64,000 bases of DNA from Prorocentrum cordatum. Its lineage: Eukaryota; Sar; Dinophyceae; Prorocentrales; Prorocentraceae. This document shows positions 11,341 to 23,330 of this stretch, piece by piece. The stretch is taken from positions 587,499-651,498 of the forward strand of contig CAUYUJ010000203.1 of the NCBI GenBank assembly GCA_963575745.1, read 5' to 3'. A program made the position numbers and the translations under genes. How positions within the stretch are numbered: the stretch's first letter is position 1; the number at the start of each line of letters is the position of its first letter. Below the pieces are notes generated by a model, which saw only the letters and a list, made by a program, of their open reading frames with translations, was not told the origin of the DNA and did no database searches.

Positions 11341-13386
11341 GGAGTGCCGGAGCCCAAGAAAGCCCCAAGAAGGGCCAAGAGTGCCCCAAGAGGCACCAAA
11401 GACAGTCCAAGAGAACCCCGAATCGCCGAACGATCTGTCCAAGACGCCTTGGCGGCCTCCAGACGGCCCAAGAGGCCTGCAAAGCGCCCCAAGAGGCCTC
11501 CAGGAGCTTTCCCACGAGAGCCCCACAGGCAAAATTCATGGATCCCCTATACGTGTTTGAAAGATTTTGGCGTTATTGCCTCTTCCGCTTCCCGACGCGC
11601 CAAGACGGCCCAAGAGGCCGCCAAGACCGCCCCGAGACGGCCCAAAAGGCCCCCAAGAGGGTCCCCTAACGGCCGAAGAGGGCCCCAAGACGGCCCAAGA
11701 CGCCTCCAAGATGGCCCAAGAGGTCCCCAAGACGGCTCCAGGAGTGCCCAGACGGGGGGCCCGAACGGACATTTCGAGCCCTCAGCCCCAAGAGGTCCCC
11801 AAGAGGCCCCGAAGAAGCCCCAAGAGGCCCCAAGAGGCTCCCAAGGGCCCCCAAACTGCCCCTAAGAGGCCTTCGAAAGCGCTCGGAAGAGACCCCAAGA
11901 AGCACCCCAGCACCCCTGAGGACTCAACCCACATCAGCGTCGCCGTCGCTACCGCCGTCGCCGCCGTCGTCGTTCCCCTTCAGGGACGGGTCCCGGAGCT
12001 CAAAAAGGACTCTGGACGAATCGCCGAACGATCTGTGCAAGACGCCTTCGCAGCCTCTGGACGGCCCCAAAGGCCTGCAAGACGGCGCAAAATGCCTCCA
12101 GGCGCAATCCCACGAAGGCCAAAAAATGCAAAATCCGTCGATTCTCGTGCGTTTTCCAAAGATTCTTGCGTTCTCGTGTCTTTCGCTCCCTGAAGCTCCC
12201 AGACAACCCCACATGCCCCCAAGATCGCCCCGAGCCGCCCCAATAAGCCTCCAACAGAGTCCTAAAACGGTCCACGAGGGCCCCCATTGCGGGCCACAAC
12301 GCCCCCAGCCCCAAGGCCCTCAAGCCTCGAACGGGCCCCACACTGCCCCCCGCGGCTCACGAGAGCGTTCGAAACACACCCCAGCACGCATCCCTCAGGA
12401 CTCTCACCCACGCCAGAGTCTTCCCAGACGGCCGAAAAAGCTTCCAAGGACATCTCCTGGGAGGCCCCAAGAAACGAAACACATTGATTTTCTTTATGTC
12501 TTCCAATGCTTCTCGAGATTCGCTCCTTGTTGGCCTGCAGACGGCCCGAGACGACTCAAGAAGCCCCCGAGATCGCCCCAGGAGCGCCCAAGACGCCTCC
12601 GCTGTGGCCCCAATACAGCCCGAGAGGGCCCCAAGACGGCCACAAGACGGCTCCAAGACCTGCCAGATGGCCGCCAAGCCGGCCAAGATTCCCCCGAAGT
12701 GGCTTTCAACAAATCTCCAAGAGGAACACGATGGCCCCAAAAGAGCGATGGCTCCAAGATGTCACGACGGCCCAACTCAAGGAGGCCCAAGAAGCCATCA
12801 AAACCGCCCAGGAGAGCTCCAAAAAGATCCGCCAGGAGGCCCGAATCAGCAAAAATCACAGATTGCCTAAACAGTTTTTGAACGATTGTCGCTGCGAACA
12901 TCCGTCCGCTCAAGACGGCCCTAGACGCCTCCAAGATTGCTCCAAAACGGCCCGAAAGACCCCCGAAATGACACAAGAGGCCTCCACGACGGCATCAAGA
13001 CTGTGCAAGAGGGGCCTTAGATGGCCCAGGACCGCACCAAAAGAGCCCCAAGAGGGCCTTCGGAGGAATCCAAGACGGCCCAGGAAGGCCACCAAGACCA
13101 CCAAGATGGCCCAAGGCAGCCCAGGACCCTCTGGAGTACCCGAGAAGACAAAAAACAGCAATTTCCTTGGTTTCCGTCAGCTCAAGACGGTCCAAGACGC
13201 CTCCAAGATTGCCCCAAGACAGCTCAGGAGAGCCCCAAATTGCCCAGGAGGCCTCCAAGAGTGCTTCGAGACGGCGCAAGAGGAGCCCTGGACGGCCCAA
13301 GACGGCCTCAAGAGAGCCCCAACTGTCCCAAGAAAGCCTCTGGCCTCCTCCTCCTCCTCCTCCTCCTCCTCCTCCTCCTCCTCCTC

Positions 13387-13417
<31 letters not shown>

Positions 13418-14115
13418 TGGCTCCCCCTCCTCCTGCTCTCCTCTGCCTCCTTCTCCTCCTCTTGCTTCTCCTCCACATCCTTCTCTCCCCCCTCCTCCTC
13501 CCCCATCCACTTCCTCCACCCTTCCTCCACCTCCCACTCATCCTCCCCTTGCCCACCCCTCGTTTTCATCTTCGTCGTTCTCAGGGTCAGTGGCACCGAC
13601 CGTAAGGCCTTCGCAATATACGATGTCCTCCGACCAGCCCTCTGACTTTGGGTGGTATAGAGAATTCTTTCCTCTCTATCCTGAAATCCCTTCTTCCCCT
13701 TCGGGATGGGTGTACTTTGCCCCCTACCTCCTCCTAAGATCTGGACGCCCACCCCCCCGCCCTCGCGAGGTGGTAGACCCTTTGAGGCCCAAGATGGGTC
13801 CGAGAGGGCCCCCGATGCTCCAAACATGATCCAGGAAAGCTTTTGACATTTCTTCCAGAGTTCCCAGGATGGCCCCAAGACGGCCCCAAGAGCCCCTGGG
13901 GTCCCTCAATGATCCCTCGAATAAGCCCCAACCCTTCAAACACACTGTGCGTTTCAATGTGTTCTGCAGTCTCGCCTGCTCGCTTTCGATGGGCCTCTCA
14001 GGCCTCAAAATGACCCCAAGATGGCCCAAGAGAGCCAACGAGGGATCCAAGAGGGCCCCAAGACGGCCCTAAGAGCGCCCAAGGGTGTCCTAAGAGGACC
14101 CCCCAAGGCAATTGA
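11340..14115. repeat. CCAAGA composite satellite, block 2
   Basis: This is the longest block of the CCAAGA(C/G)GGCC satellite. The ~70-base AT-richer core recurs near 11530, 12125, 12480, 12845, 13150 and 13935, each followed by CCAAGA units. A larger unit repeats too: AATCGCCGAACGATCTGT is at 11421 and again at 12019 (598 bases apart). A CTC microsatellite (13345-13420) interrupts it. The open frames are repeat artefacts. Confidence 0.85.
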
Positions 14116-15575
14116 CCTGCCTCCGAAGGGGGGACCTAATTTCTGGGACCCGCTGTTTTGATCGCTGGTCTCCAGGATAGCCTCATGGGCCTCAAGAGGC
14201 CCTCCAGCCCCCTAAGAGTTCGCCAAGAAAGCCCAAAGAAGGCACCAAAGACCCAAGAGAACCCAAAAGGCTTGCAAGATGGCTTCAAGCGGCTCCCCCG
14301 AGTCTCTAGCTGCACCCTTGATGGCATCTCGGCTTCACTGTATGCTTACCTACGCCGTCCTCCAGACAGCTCTCGTGAGCGTAGCTTCTGGACGAGCTGG
14401 TTGGGATATGCGCAAGAATGCACCAAGAGATCCGCGCTCATACGCTGTTCGCGCGGCGGACACACCACCGGGCCTCGTCACCACCAGGCCTCCTGTTGCT
14501 CCTCCACCCCCTCTTCTCCCTGACCGCCTCACTGGGCGGTCGCTGGGCCTGTGCGAGCCCCGCCTGCGGGAGTGGCCCACGAGGCCCGCCTTCTGAAACC
14601 ACCCGGGTCTAACTTTCTGCTGCGCGTGATGTGTAGCCACTCCAGGATCCTGTGGTTCTTGCCTGCGCCTATGCCTCTTCAAATCAACGAGGCCTCGAAC
14701 TTGAGGCCCATCTTCGCGTTGCCCGTGAGCGTCTGCAGCCACACCTGCGGCGCAAACGCGTGGGAGGAGCAGGATGACGATGTGGATGGGAAGGGGAAAA
14801 TGTATGCTTCCGCCCTCCCATCTCCCGCCCTCCTCATCCTCCTCCTCGTCCTAGCGAACGAGGTCGGCGGCACCGACCGCCAGGCCTTCGCGATATGTTG
14901 CCGCTGGCACCCTGGTGGTCTGGCGCCGCCCACCCGGGTGTTGAGAAACATCTCCTCGATGGGCAGCCCCCTCCCCGTGGCGGGTTTGAAACCTCTGGCC
15001 GACACGCCTGGCCCTGGTAGACACCAGACCTAAGACGGGTCTGGTGCTGCAGGAGGCGGAGGATGAGCAGCAGGGGGGGCATGCGAAGACGAAAGAAGGA
15101 GTACACAGCCCAAGGGGATTACATGCGAAGAAGAAAGGAGGAGGTGGAGGAGGGACGAGGATAACGATGAGGAATGGCAGGAGGACGGAAGGGGGCGGGG
15201 ATCTATGAGGAAGGGACGACGATGATGACATGAAGAGGTCGAGCGCATGGAGGATGGATCATTGCCAGATTCGGTGCCCGTGTGTCAGGCGCCTCATCCT
15301 TGCGAAGGTCGCGTAAGACGAGTGGAGAATGAGGAGGACGAGAAGGAGGAAAAAGGAGAGGGTGGGCAGGTGGGAGGTGGGAGGAGGAGGGAGGACAAGG
15401 AGGCCGTGGACGGGCGGCGGCGGTCGCGCCGGCGAGGTGGACAACTCCGTCGCCGCCGCGGCACTGCCGCCCAGGCACCGCGGGTCCTGGCGGCGGCCAT
15501 CCATCCCTCGCCCTCGCTCCTGCCTTTGCCGATGCGCCTAGTCCGCTGCCTCGTGCCCCCTGCTAGTCATCTGCA
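14115..15575. other. Gene-free stretch with a short duplicated segment
   Basis: A segment of about 45 bases around GGCACCGACCGCCAGGCCTT (14868) resembles GGCACCGACCGTAAGGCCTT at 13591; both sit just after CTC-rich DNA. I see no recognisable gene. Confidence 0.45.
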
Positions 15576-15960
15576 GCATCATCGTCATCATCACCACCCT
15601 GGTCATCGTCATCGCCACCGTCACCATCGCCCAAGGGCTCATCATCGTCGACATCCCCATCGGATCGTCACCGTCAATCTTGGCATCGGCATGACAGTCA
15701 TCATCACCATTGTCACCTTCATCGTCATGAGCGCCATGATCATCATCAACATCAGCATCGTCATCATCACCATCATCACCATCATCACCATCATCACCAT
15801 CATCATCATCATCTTCATCATCTTCATCATCATCGTCATCTTCATCATCATTATCATCATCATCATCATCATGATCATCATCATCATCATCATCATCATC
15901 TTCTTCATCATCATCATCATCAACACCATCATCACCACCATCATCATCCCCGCCTGCTCT
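15575..15960. repeat. (ATC)n microsatellite
   Basis: Nearly uninterrupted ATC/ACC/GTC triplets. Open frames on both strands are Ile- or Asp-runs. Confidence 0.97.
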
Positions 15961-16414
15961 TCCTCTCCCCTCCCCCATGAATCCTCGTCCGGCTCCTCTT
16001 CCTCTCCTACTGTTGCTGGTTCTGCTCTCCGTGCTTTCATTTTCTCCGCATGCCCCTCCTCTTTCTGGTTCCCCTCTTTCGCTCTCTGTTCCTCCTCTTC
16101 CTCCTCGAAAAGCTATGCTCTCCTCTCCTTCTAAAGTCTCCTCCTCCTCCTCCTATGATCTTATATCGCGGGTCCTACAAAACTGGCGTATAGACCTGTC
16201 TCTGGCCGTATAGCTGGATTCGCCACTGGACGGCGAAACTCGAAGATGTCACATGCCCCCCTCGGCGACTGCTGCTAAAGTCCAATGCCAATTCTCCTCC
16301 TACTGCCCTCCTCCTTCTCTTCGATGACCCTCCCTCTCCTCGAGATTCCTCTCCGTCTCCTTCCTCTCCCCATCGTCCTCTCCTCTCCGCACCTCGTCTC
16401 ACCGTTACAGCATC

Positions 16415-16430
16415 ATCATCACCAGATCAG

Positions 16431-16471
<41 letters not shown>

Positions 16472-16772
16472 GATCACCATCGTCAGATCACCATCACCAT
16501 CAGAAGCAGCACAAGCAGCAGCAGTCGCGGTAGCATCAGCATCAGCATCATCATTGCTATCGACGTCCTCATCAGTAGCATGAGCATCAGCATTAGCATC
16601 AGCATGGTCATAATCACCCATTCATTATCATCGTCATCGTCATGACAATTGCAGTCATCCTTATCATCCCCCTCATCCTGATCCTGATCATCATGATCAT
16701 GCTCATCCTCCTCCGCATCCTCCTCCTCGTCATCATCATCACCATCAAACTCATCATCAAACTCATCATCAT

Positions 16773-16823
<51 letters not shown>

Positions 16824-17315
16824 AATCATCACCATCATCATCGCAAACACTATGGCCGTCACACTCATCACCATCATCATCATCCTCCTCACCATCATCA
16901 GCGTCAGCATCACCACCAACATCATATGAACCATCACCATCGCCATAACAATTACCATTGCCATCATTACTGTCACCGTCACCAATATCATCTTCATCAT
17001 CGCCACCAACATCATCATCACCATCACAATCATTATCCATACCACCATCAGCATCATCGTCACCGTCGTCGTCACCATTATCACTACCATCACGATCATC
17101 ACCATTGTCATCATCACTATCACCACCATCATCACCATAGTCATCACCACCAGCATCATCATCATCAGCAGCAACAACAGCATCAGCATCAGCATCAGTT
17201 TTATCAGAATCAGCATCACAATCACCATCATCATCACCATAGTCATCACCACCAGCATCATCAGCAGAAATACCATCATCCTTATCATCATCATCATCAT
17301 CACCATCACCATCAC

Positions 17316-17362
<47 letters not shown>

Positions 17363-17486
17363 GCATCATCACATTCATCATCATTCTCATCAGCATAATT
17401 ATCATCGACATCAGCATCGCCATCATCGTCATCATCAGCATCAGCGTCATCCTCATCCTCATCCTCATCATCATCAGCAACATCAT

Positions 17487-17535
<49 letters not shown>

Positions 17536-17545
17536 GTCTTCACCC
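16415..17545. repeat. 1.1-kb (ATC)n microsatellite
   Basis: The longest simple repeat in the window: about 1,130 bases of CAT/ATC triplets with substitutions. All three antisense frames stay open as Asp, Met or Ile/Thr runs, which explains the apparent 426-residue ORF. Confidence 0.98.
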
Positions 17546-17790
17546 CTCGTTTGGGTCACCCCCCACTGCCACCAGCCAGAGAGGCTCAAGAAACTCTCTA
17601 ACTTCTGACCGATGTTGTCGGCTAGATGGCCCCGGAACACGGGGTAGGGGTGTCCGCCGCACCTTCGCCCTCTCCAATGACCCCCAACTCCCTCTCCTCC
17701 AGAGCCGGGCACTGCTGAATGCAAGCCCTGCGGGTGGCAGCGGAAACAAGCCGTCTGCACCATCCCCGCTGCCTGCAGCCGGCAGGCGTA
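17545..17790. other. Short gene-free stretch
   Basis: Ordinary-complexity sequence between the ATC tract and a family D element. Nothing is recognised. Confidence 0.4.
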
Positions 17791-17940
17791 AGACGAAGCC
17801 AGGAAGAGGACAAAATCCCGTGAAAAGAAGTCGAGAACCTCTGAGATCCGGCGACGCAGAAGGATATCTCGGGCGCCGCGGCCTTCTCAGAGCGTTCCAG
17901 AACGCTCTGGAACGGATTCAGCCTCGTCCTGGCCCGTCCT
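17790..17940. mobile_element. TIR element, family D
   Basis: It begins AAGACGAAGCCAGGAAGAGG and ends with the near-inverse TCAGCCTCGTCCTGGC. It contains the family signature CTCAGAGCGTTCCAGAACGC, itself a palindrome. Other copies are at 34645, 38604 (partial), 44731 and 46131, with solo ends near 44316, 57115 and 57236. Confidence 0.8.
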
Positions 17941-17999
17941 GCCCTTGAAAGAGAAGCGCCCGACCCGCGTCCGGGACAATTGGGATCTGTGCGACGGCA

Positions 18000-18985
18000 G
18001 GCCTCGACTGCACTAACGTCTCGGGCCCTCCGCCCCCCTCCTGGTCTCCTCCCCCCCATGCAGGCATCCCCCTGGCCACGGCTGCTGAGAGGTACGGCAA
18101 CGCTCACACTTGAGGAGGGGGCAGGAGGACGGAAGAAGGAGGGAGGCAAGAATCAACTTTTCACTCCCCCTCCTCCTCCTCCTCCTCATCCTCCTCTTCA
18201 TCTGCATCCTCCCACTTGCGATCCACAAAATGTGTGATTTTTGGTCCGAAGGCCAGGTCTCTTGAGCTTGAGCGACAAAGTGGTGCAACATTGCATGGCT
18301 GCTCAGCGCAATCTCTGCGGCATCAGATATGCAAGAAGCACTGAGGTAACCTTCGCACTCAAATGCATGAGTCACAGGTGCCATCGCGGTCGTATTTCTG
18401 AGGTCCCATCACGATCTACCAGGTCAGACAATTCCTCGTCCGAGGTGCTATCTTGCTGGAGAATTTTCGCATGCATACGGACGGCTGCGAATCTTGCATC
18501 GTCCTCCTACCTGTCCCGCCCTTCCTCGTCATGCTCCTGCTCTTGACTGCTCTCTTTCCTGCTAGTCGAGCCTCGCGTTTCCGACGCCATCAAGACATGT
18601 ACTCGCAAGCAGAATCTGGCCTCCACCCCTTCCTGTCTCTCATTCCACATACCCCATTCTGGCTTCCCTCCCTCCTCCAGCTCCTCCCACCTCCATTCGT
18701 CCCCTCCCCTGCCTCCTCCCGCCGGGAGCCACACAAGCCGCCAATGCAACGCAGCAAGATTCGGCAGAATATTTGCCAGGAGCAGACCAGGCGCGAAGGA
18801 AGGGAGAGAGGAGGGAGGAATGAAGCAGAACATGCCCGGGCCCCTCCCTTACCCCCACCCCCTTAGCATGGGGGAACGCAGCCCTGGAGAACACGGGCCC
18901 TGGACCTCGGGACTCTCCCCAGGACAAGCGCTCAATCCTGAGCCGTTGATTGACTGTCCCAAGGCCCTGGAGTGGGGAGACCAAA
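18000..18985. other. Gene-free stretch
   Basis: Includes a short CTC run (18166-18200). Open frames show no domain I recognise. Confidence 0.4.
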
Positions 18986-18986
18986 A

Positions 18987-19306
18987 GGTACCGATAGCGC
19001 TGCTCCCCGGACCTCTCCTGCGTTGCCTTCTGACCAGAAGTTCGAGGCGAATCCAGCGGTGACGACGAAAGCCTCCCAGGAGGCCGAACAAGTGGAAAAC
19101 GAGGGAAGGGTAGAGGAATGGGTACATGTTCCTTCTCTGATGAAGGGCCCCGGAGCCCGAGAACGCCCTCATGTCAGCCCTCCCTGGAGGAATCCAAAGG
19201 GTACTGATGCCGCTCTCCCCGGACCTCTCCCGGGGTGCGCTCCGCCGAAGATGTTTCGAGCCGCATCCAGCAGAGGCGACCGGGGAAGGCTAGCGGTGTC
19301 GGTACT
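18987..19306. mobile_element. Two family A TIR elements in tandem
   Basis: The first copy is at 18987-19126 (GGTACCGATAGCGCT ... GGGTAGAGGAATGGGTAC). A more diverged copy is at 19199-19306 (GGTACTGATGCCGCT ... AGGCTAGCGGTGTCGGTAC). Both share CCCCGGACCTCTCC and a conserved middle with family A copies inside known introns. Confidence 0.75.
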
Positions 19307-19317
19307 AGTGCCCTGTC

Positions 19318-19420
19318 TAGGAGGAGGAGGAGGATGAAGAGGAGGAGGAGGAGGAGGAGGAGGAGGAGGAGGAGGAGGAGGAAAAGGAGGAGGACGACGA
19401 CGAAGAGGAAGAGGAGGCCC
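19318..19420. repeat. (GGA)n microsatellite
   Basis: GGA/GAC purine-rich run. Confidence 0.95.
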
Positions 19421-19474
19421 CTGACTCCCCCCTCCCCCCCTCCGTTCGGACGCCCGAGATAGTTACGGGAAAAA

Positions 19475-19640
19475 CGGGCACGATGCCAAATAATGACAAT
19501 CAATGTAATCCAAAATCGACCGCGGTCGCTGCTGGCCAGGCGACCTTCTGTGTCAAATGGACAACGGCGGCGGCGACACCGATAGCGAGTCCTGCCCAAA
19601 CTGAACAGGAACTGCAGTCGGCCCTCGTACCTATACGATC
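19475..19640. repeat. Dispersed element, family F copy 1
   Basis: Similar to 24494-24660 in the same orientation: GGCACGATGCC, TCCAAAATCGACCGCGG/TCCAAACTCGACAGCGG, CGCTGCTGG and TGGACAACG/CGGACAACG occur in the same order. Non-coding. Confidence 0.65.
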
Positions 19641-19814
19641 ACCTTTCGGGTTATAGGGAGGTAACACCCACTGACAACAACTGCGATGACTGTGGTGGCG
19701 ATGACATGGCGACATTGCACGATGACACTGATGGTGAGAATAAACAATGGTGACTGACATGAAGGCGACACAGCCGCGATGGGGTTCACACCACATACGT
19801 GCGACCTCGCATTC

Positions 19815-20100
19815 GACTCCAAACTGGTTTCGCAATCGATCTCACCATCGATCTGAGTATCGATAGCACCACCGATCTCACTATCGCGCTCGATATCGCT
19901 CGCAATATCAATCCCATCATCGATCCCACTGTCGATCTCACAAGAGATCTCACTATCAACCTCACAAGAGATCTCACGAGACACCATCGGGACACCACGA
20001 TGGGCCCCCCCGCCACGACGGGGCACCCCTATCGATCTCACGAGCGATCTCTTGATCTCACTTTCACGATCGATCACATTATCGATCCCACTATCGATGA
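19815..20100. repeat. GATCTCACNATC 12-bp repeat block
   Basis: Diverged 12-base units (GATCTCACTATC, GATCTCACAAGA) form the left outer arm of the structure centred on the GGGACAGTGGTG minisatellite. This is the reverse complement of the repeat at 690-925. Confidence 0.85.
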
Positions 20101-20126
20101 AAGAGCGTGTTCTACCGCTGCTGGCG

Positions 20127-21075
20127 GAAAACCGGGGGGGGTCACTACCGGTTCGAACCCCTCCCCCCCCCCCCCCCCCCCCCTCCGGAAAACCGGGGGG
20201 GGTCACTACCGGTTCGCACCCCTCCCCCCCCCCCCCTCATCATGAAAAGGGGGGGTCACTACCGGTTCGAACCCCCCCCCCCCTCTCGAAAACCCAGTGG
20301 GGGTGCGGACAGAGGTGGGGACGGTGTTGGTGGGACAGTGGTGAGGGGATAGCGGGACAGTGGTGGGGACAGTGGGACAGTGGGACAGTGGTGGGGACGG
20401 TAGTGGTGGGGACAGTGGTGGGGACAATGGTGGGAACAGGGGGGGACAGTGGACAGTGGTGGTGACGGTGGTGGTGGGGACAGTGGTGTGGGGACAATGG
20501 GAATGAGGTGGAAACAGTGGGACAGTGGAGGGTACAATGGTGGTGGGGACAGTGGTGAAGGCGGTGGCGAGGACGGCGGTGGGACAATGGGACAGAGGTA
20601 CAGTGGGGACAGTGGTGGGGAAAGTGGGGACAGTGGTGGGAACAGTGGGACAGCTCAGTGGGACAGCGGAGGAGTCAGTGGGACAGTGGGGACAGTGGGG
20701 ATAGTCGGGCAGTGGTTGGGGCCGTGGAGACAGTGGGGAGAGTGGAACCGTGGTGGGAACAGTGCTGGGGACAGCGGGGACAGTGCGACAGTGGTGGGGC
20801 CACTGGTGGGGACAGTAGGGGCGGTGGTGGAACCAGTGGGGACAGCGGTGGTGAGGACAGTGGTGCTGGGAACACCAGTGGGGGATGTGATGCGGACGGT
20901 GGTGGGGACCGGGAGTCGTTTGCTGGCGGTGAGTAGGGGGGGGGGGGGGGGGGAAGGGGGGGTGCGAACCGGTAGTGACCCCCCCAGTTTTCCGGATCCG
21001 GAGGGTAGGGGGGGGGGGGGGGGGGGGGGGGGGGGTTCGAACCGGTAGTGACCCCCCCGGTTTTCGAGCGGGAGG
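20127..21075. repeat. GGGACAGTGGTG minisatellite enclosed by inverted repeats
   Basis: Three left copies (20127-20295) of a unit reading AAAACCGGGGGGGGTCACTA then CCGGTTCGAACCCC and a long C run are matched by two inverted copies on the right (20930-21070: GGTTCGAACCGGTAGTGACC, CCCCCGGTTTT). Between them, 20300-20920 is a GGGACAGTGGTG minisatellite. The homopolymer G/C runs (up to about 19) are likely sites of assembly uncertainty. Confidence 0.85.
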
Positions 21076-21430
21076 GGGGGGGGGGGGGGGGTTAGGGGAG
21101 GGGGGGGTTTTGCCGGGGGAGGGGGGGGGGGGGGGGGGAGGGGTTCCAGCAGGGGGGGGGGGGATTTTCGGAGGGGGGGGGGGGGGGGACCCCCGGGTTC
21201 CGGAGGAAAAGGTTGGCAATTTTCCACAGTAAAGCGGCGGTGGATCACGCTCTCTCGATATCACTATCGATATCGATCTCACAACTGATATCACGAGCTA
21301 CCATGGAGACGCCACGGCGGGACACCGTGAGCTACCGTCGGGACACCCCGCGCCACCGACGGGGCAACCCGCGCCACCGACGGGGCACCCCGGCGCCACC
21401 GACGGGACACCTCCAGCCACCGCGCGCGCG
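21075..21430. repeat. G-run block and CACC(G/A)ACGGG repeats
   Basis: G runs continue to about 21190. GATATCACTATCGATATCG (21257-21275) recalls the left outer 12-bp repeat. Units of GGGACACC/GGGGCACCCCG occur at 21318-21412 and echo GGGACACCACGATGGG at 19989, so the outer parts of both arms correspond. Confidence 0.65.
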
Positions 21431-21828
21431 GGTGGGGGCGGACAACCGGCTCCAGTCCCTAGCCACGGCGGCATCACTCCCCTCGCGCGACCACGCAGCT
21501 TCGCTTCGCCCGCACGCACGACGCGAACACGAAACCGAAGCCGAGTTCCTGGTGGGGGGGCCCTGCGTTCCACTGTGATATCACCCCCCAACCTTCGACA
21601 CTGGATGGGGCAATGATCGCCCCAACCCCTTCCCTGGATCCGCTGGGGGGGTTGGGCACGTGCTGCTGGAACCGTTGGAGAGGTGGTTGGAGGAGGAGGA
21701 GGAGGAGGAGGAGGAGGAGGAGGAGGAGGAGGAGGAGAAAGCCCCTGTGGCTCAGGCGTCTGCCTGAGGAGGGGCCATTCGCTTGCACGTGCGAGCCGCT
21801 GTTCTCCCCCCTTGCCCCTCGCGCCGCC
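21430..21828. other. Putative 5' region of the plus-strand gene, with (GGA)n
   Basis: A GGA run (21680-21737) precedes the gene. It keeps the frame open as Arg/Gly runs but is unlikely to be coding. No core promoter element is recognisable, as is usual in dinoflagellates. Confidence 0.4.
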
Positions 21829-22770
21829 ATGGTCTCAGCAGCCAGGCTCCATTGGATCATCCAGGAGCTAGCGAATGGCCGCCAAGGTGCTGTCAAAATG
21901 TGCAGCCACAGCGACAAGCTGATCATGCAGATCTGCCTGTTCCCCGTCTGGGAGCCGACTATGCGGAACAGCCTCATGATAAGTTTGCTCCACATGGTGC
22001 AGCTGGACATCGACAGCGCTAGTATCGTGGACCACGGGCACAAGAACTCCAAAGGCGAGTCCCACATCCGTCTTGTCGTGAAGCCCCTTCCGGTTTTCTT
22101 CGGAGGCTTTTCTGATACGCCGCCGGACACGCGTTCAGCGGTGCAGGAGGGCTCCGAGCGCCAGACGCACGCCGAGTCCATCGGGCCAGTCCTGGCGCAC
22201 GAGAAGGATGAGTCGTCCAGCGTGCAGCTTCCCGGTGAAGGTGGCGCGACTGGCTCGGGCTCTGTGGCGATGGAGAGCGAACCCTGTGCCAAGGCGGAGA
22301 CTGATATTGACGTGGTGAGGCCCCAGCGGCACGGAAAGGCCATTGTTCCTCAGCAGCAAAGCGAGAAGCACACATTCGTTCCAGGCATGGCCGCGCGCCT
22401 TGTTGGCCTCAAGGCTAGGCCGCTGCTAAATGGTCGTGAAGGCACCCTGTGCTTCTACGACGACGCTGCTGACCGCTGGGCCTTTAAGACTGGTGCGGAG
22501 GCCATTCGTGTCAAGGCATCTTGTCTTGAGCCTATCGGCTCCCATACGAAAAAGTCTCTCGGCATGGCGTTCCAAAAGGCCGCTTTCGAGTGCCAACATG
22601 TGGACCCAGTTGCTAACGACCAGGTGTTCCAGATATTCTACGACCTCGCTGCTCAAGAAGGGCAGCCTGGGGTGGCCGCTGTATTCCTACCGTTGCTCAG
22701 CGACAAGACAGCCTTCGACAAGATGTACTGCCACACGGCCGCCAGGAGTCCTGAGATCGTCTACCAGTGA
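21829..22770 (+). CDS. Unknown protein with SH3-like 'LNG' domain
   Basis: The chosen start (ATG at 21829) gives 313 residues; an in-frame open extension upstream is only GGA-encoded Arg runs. Residues 1-85 contain a well-behaved globular segment (HWIIQELANGRQG, then IRLVVKPLPVFFGGF). Residues about 90-180 are low complexity. Residues about 187-235 (RLVGLKARPLLNGREGTLCF ... RVKASCLEP) match the general pattern of a small SH3-like barrel often seen in dinoflagellate and other protist proteins ('GL..RP.LNG..G....YD...RW.V......I.VK..NLEP'). The tail is globular and ends VYQ. The stop (TGA, 22768) overlaps a GTGAGT string, so this could be an exon end rather than the C-terminus. I do not know its function. 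It is the only convincing plus-strand gene here. Confidence 0.65.
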   Translation: MVSAARLHWIIQELANGRQGAVKMCSHSDKLIMQICLFPVWEPTMRNSLMISLLHMVQLDIDSASIVDHGHKNSKGESHIRLVVKPLPVFFGGFSDTPPDTRSAVQEGSERQTHAESIGPVLAHEKDESSSVQLPGEGGATGSGSVAMESEPCAKAETDIDVVRPQRHGKAIVPQQQSEKHTFVPGMAARLVGLKARPLLNGREGTLCFYDDAADRWAFKTGAEAIRVKASCLEPIGSHTKKSLGMAFQKAAFECQHVDPVANDQVFQIFYDLAAQEGQPGVAAVFLPLLSDKTAFDKMYCHTAARSPEIVYQ

Positions 22771-23110
22771 GTGGCGCTTAGCTGCATTCTTGGTGCGCCT
22801 AGTGCCTCCATTCTTGTGCCCCCATTCGCCATTCCTTGCGCCCCACGTCGTCCGTTGGGTTGCGCTTCTCGTCATGGCTGCTGGCGCCCCCATGTACGTT
22901 GGGGCTGCGCTTCCCGCCTAAGGTCCTGGTTTCATGTGCTACTCGTTCCTTCGGGCGAGTGCAGTGTTGCCAGGTCTTGCGGGCGAGATTCGGCTGCGTC
23001 TCTCGTGCGCGTTGCTGCTCTCCTCGTCCCCCGCTATACTTGCGGCCTATCTCACCGCTGACGTATGCATGTGTGGACACCTCAGACATAGGTCCCTCAG
23101 GGCTGTGGGA
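22771..23110. other. Downstream region, nothing recognised
   Basis: Short direct strings such as GCCCCACGTCGTCCGTTGGG and TTGCGCTTCTCGTC/CTGCGCTTCCCGCC occur. There is no clear further exon, although the GTGAGT at 22769 leaves open that the gene continues. Confidence 0.35.
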
Positions 23111-23330
23111 AGAAAGAAAGGAGGAGGAGGAGGAGACGGCGGAGGCGGCGGAGGAGGAGGAGGAGGAACAGGAGGAGAAGGAAGAGGAGGTGGAGGAGGA
23201 GGATATGGAGGACATGGAGGAGGAGGAGGAGGAGGAGGAGGAGGAGGAGGAGGAGGAGGAGGAGGAGAGGGGCAGGAGGGGGAGGAGGGGAAGGAGGGGG
23301 AGGAGGGAGGAGGATGGATCGGGGGGGGGG
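23110..23330. repeat. (GGA)n microsatellite
   Basis: GGA/GGC purine run with a short homopolymer G tract at 23320-23334. Confidence 0.95.

Noticed and set aside
16483-17763. 426-residue antisense ORF and overlapping long ORFs
   Set aside because: They are translations of the ATC microsatellite (Asp, Met, His or Ile runs) with no stop codons in any triplet phase; no protein-like composition.
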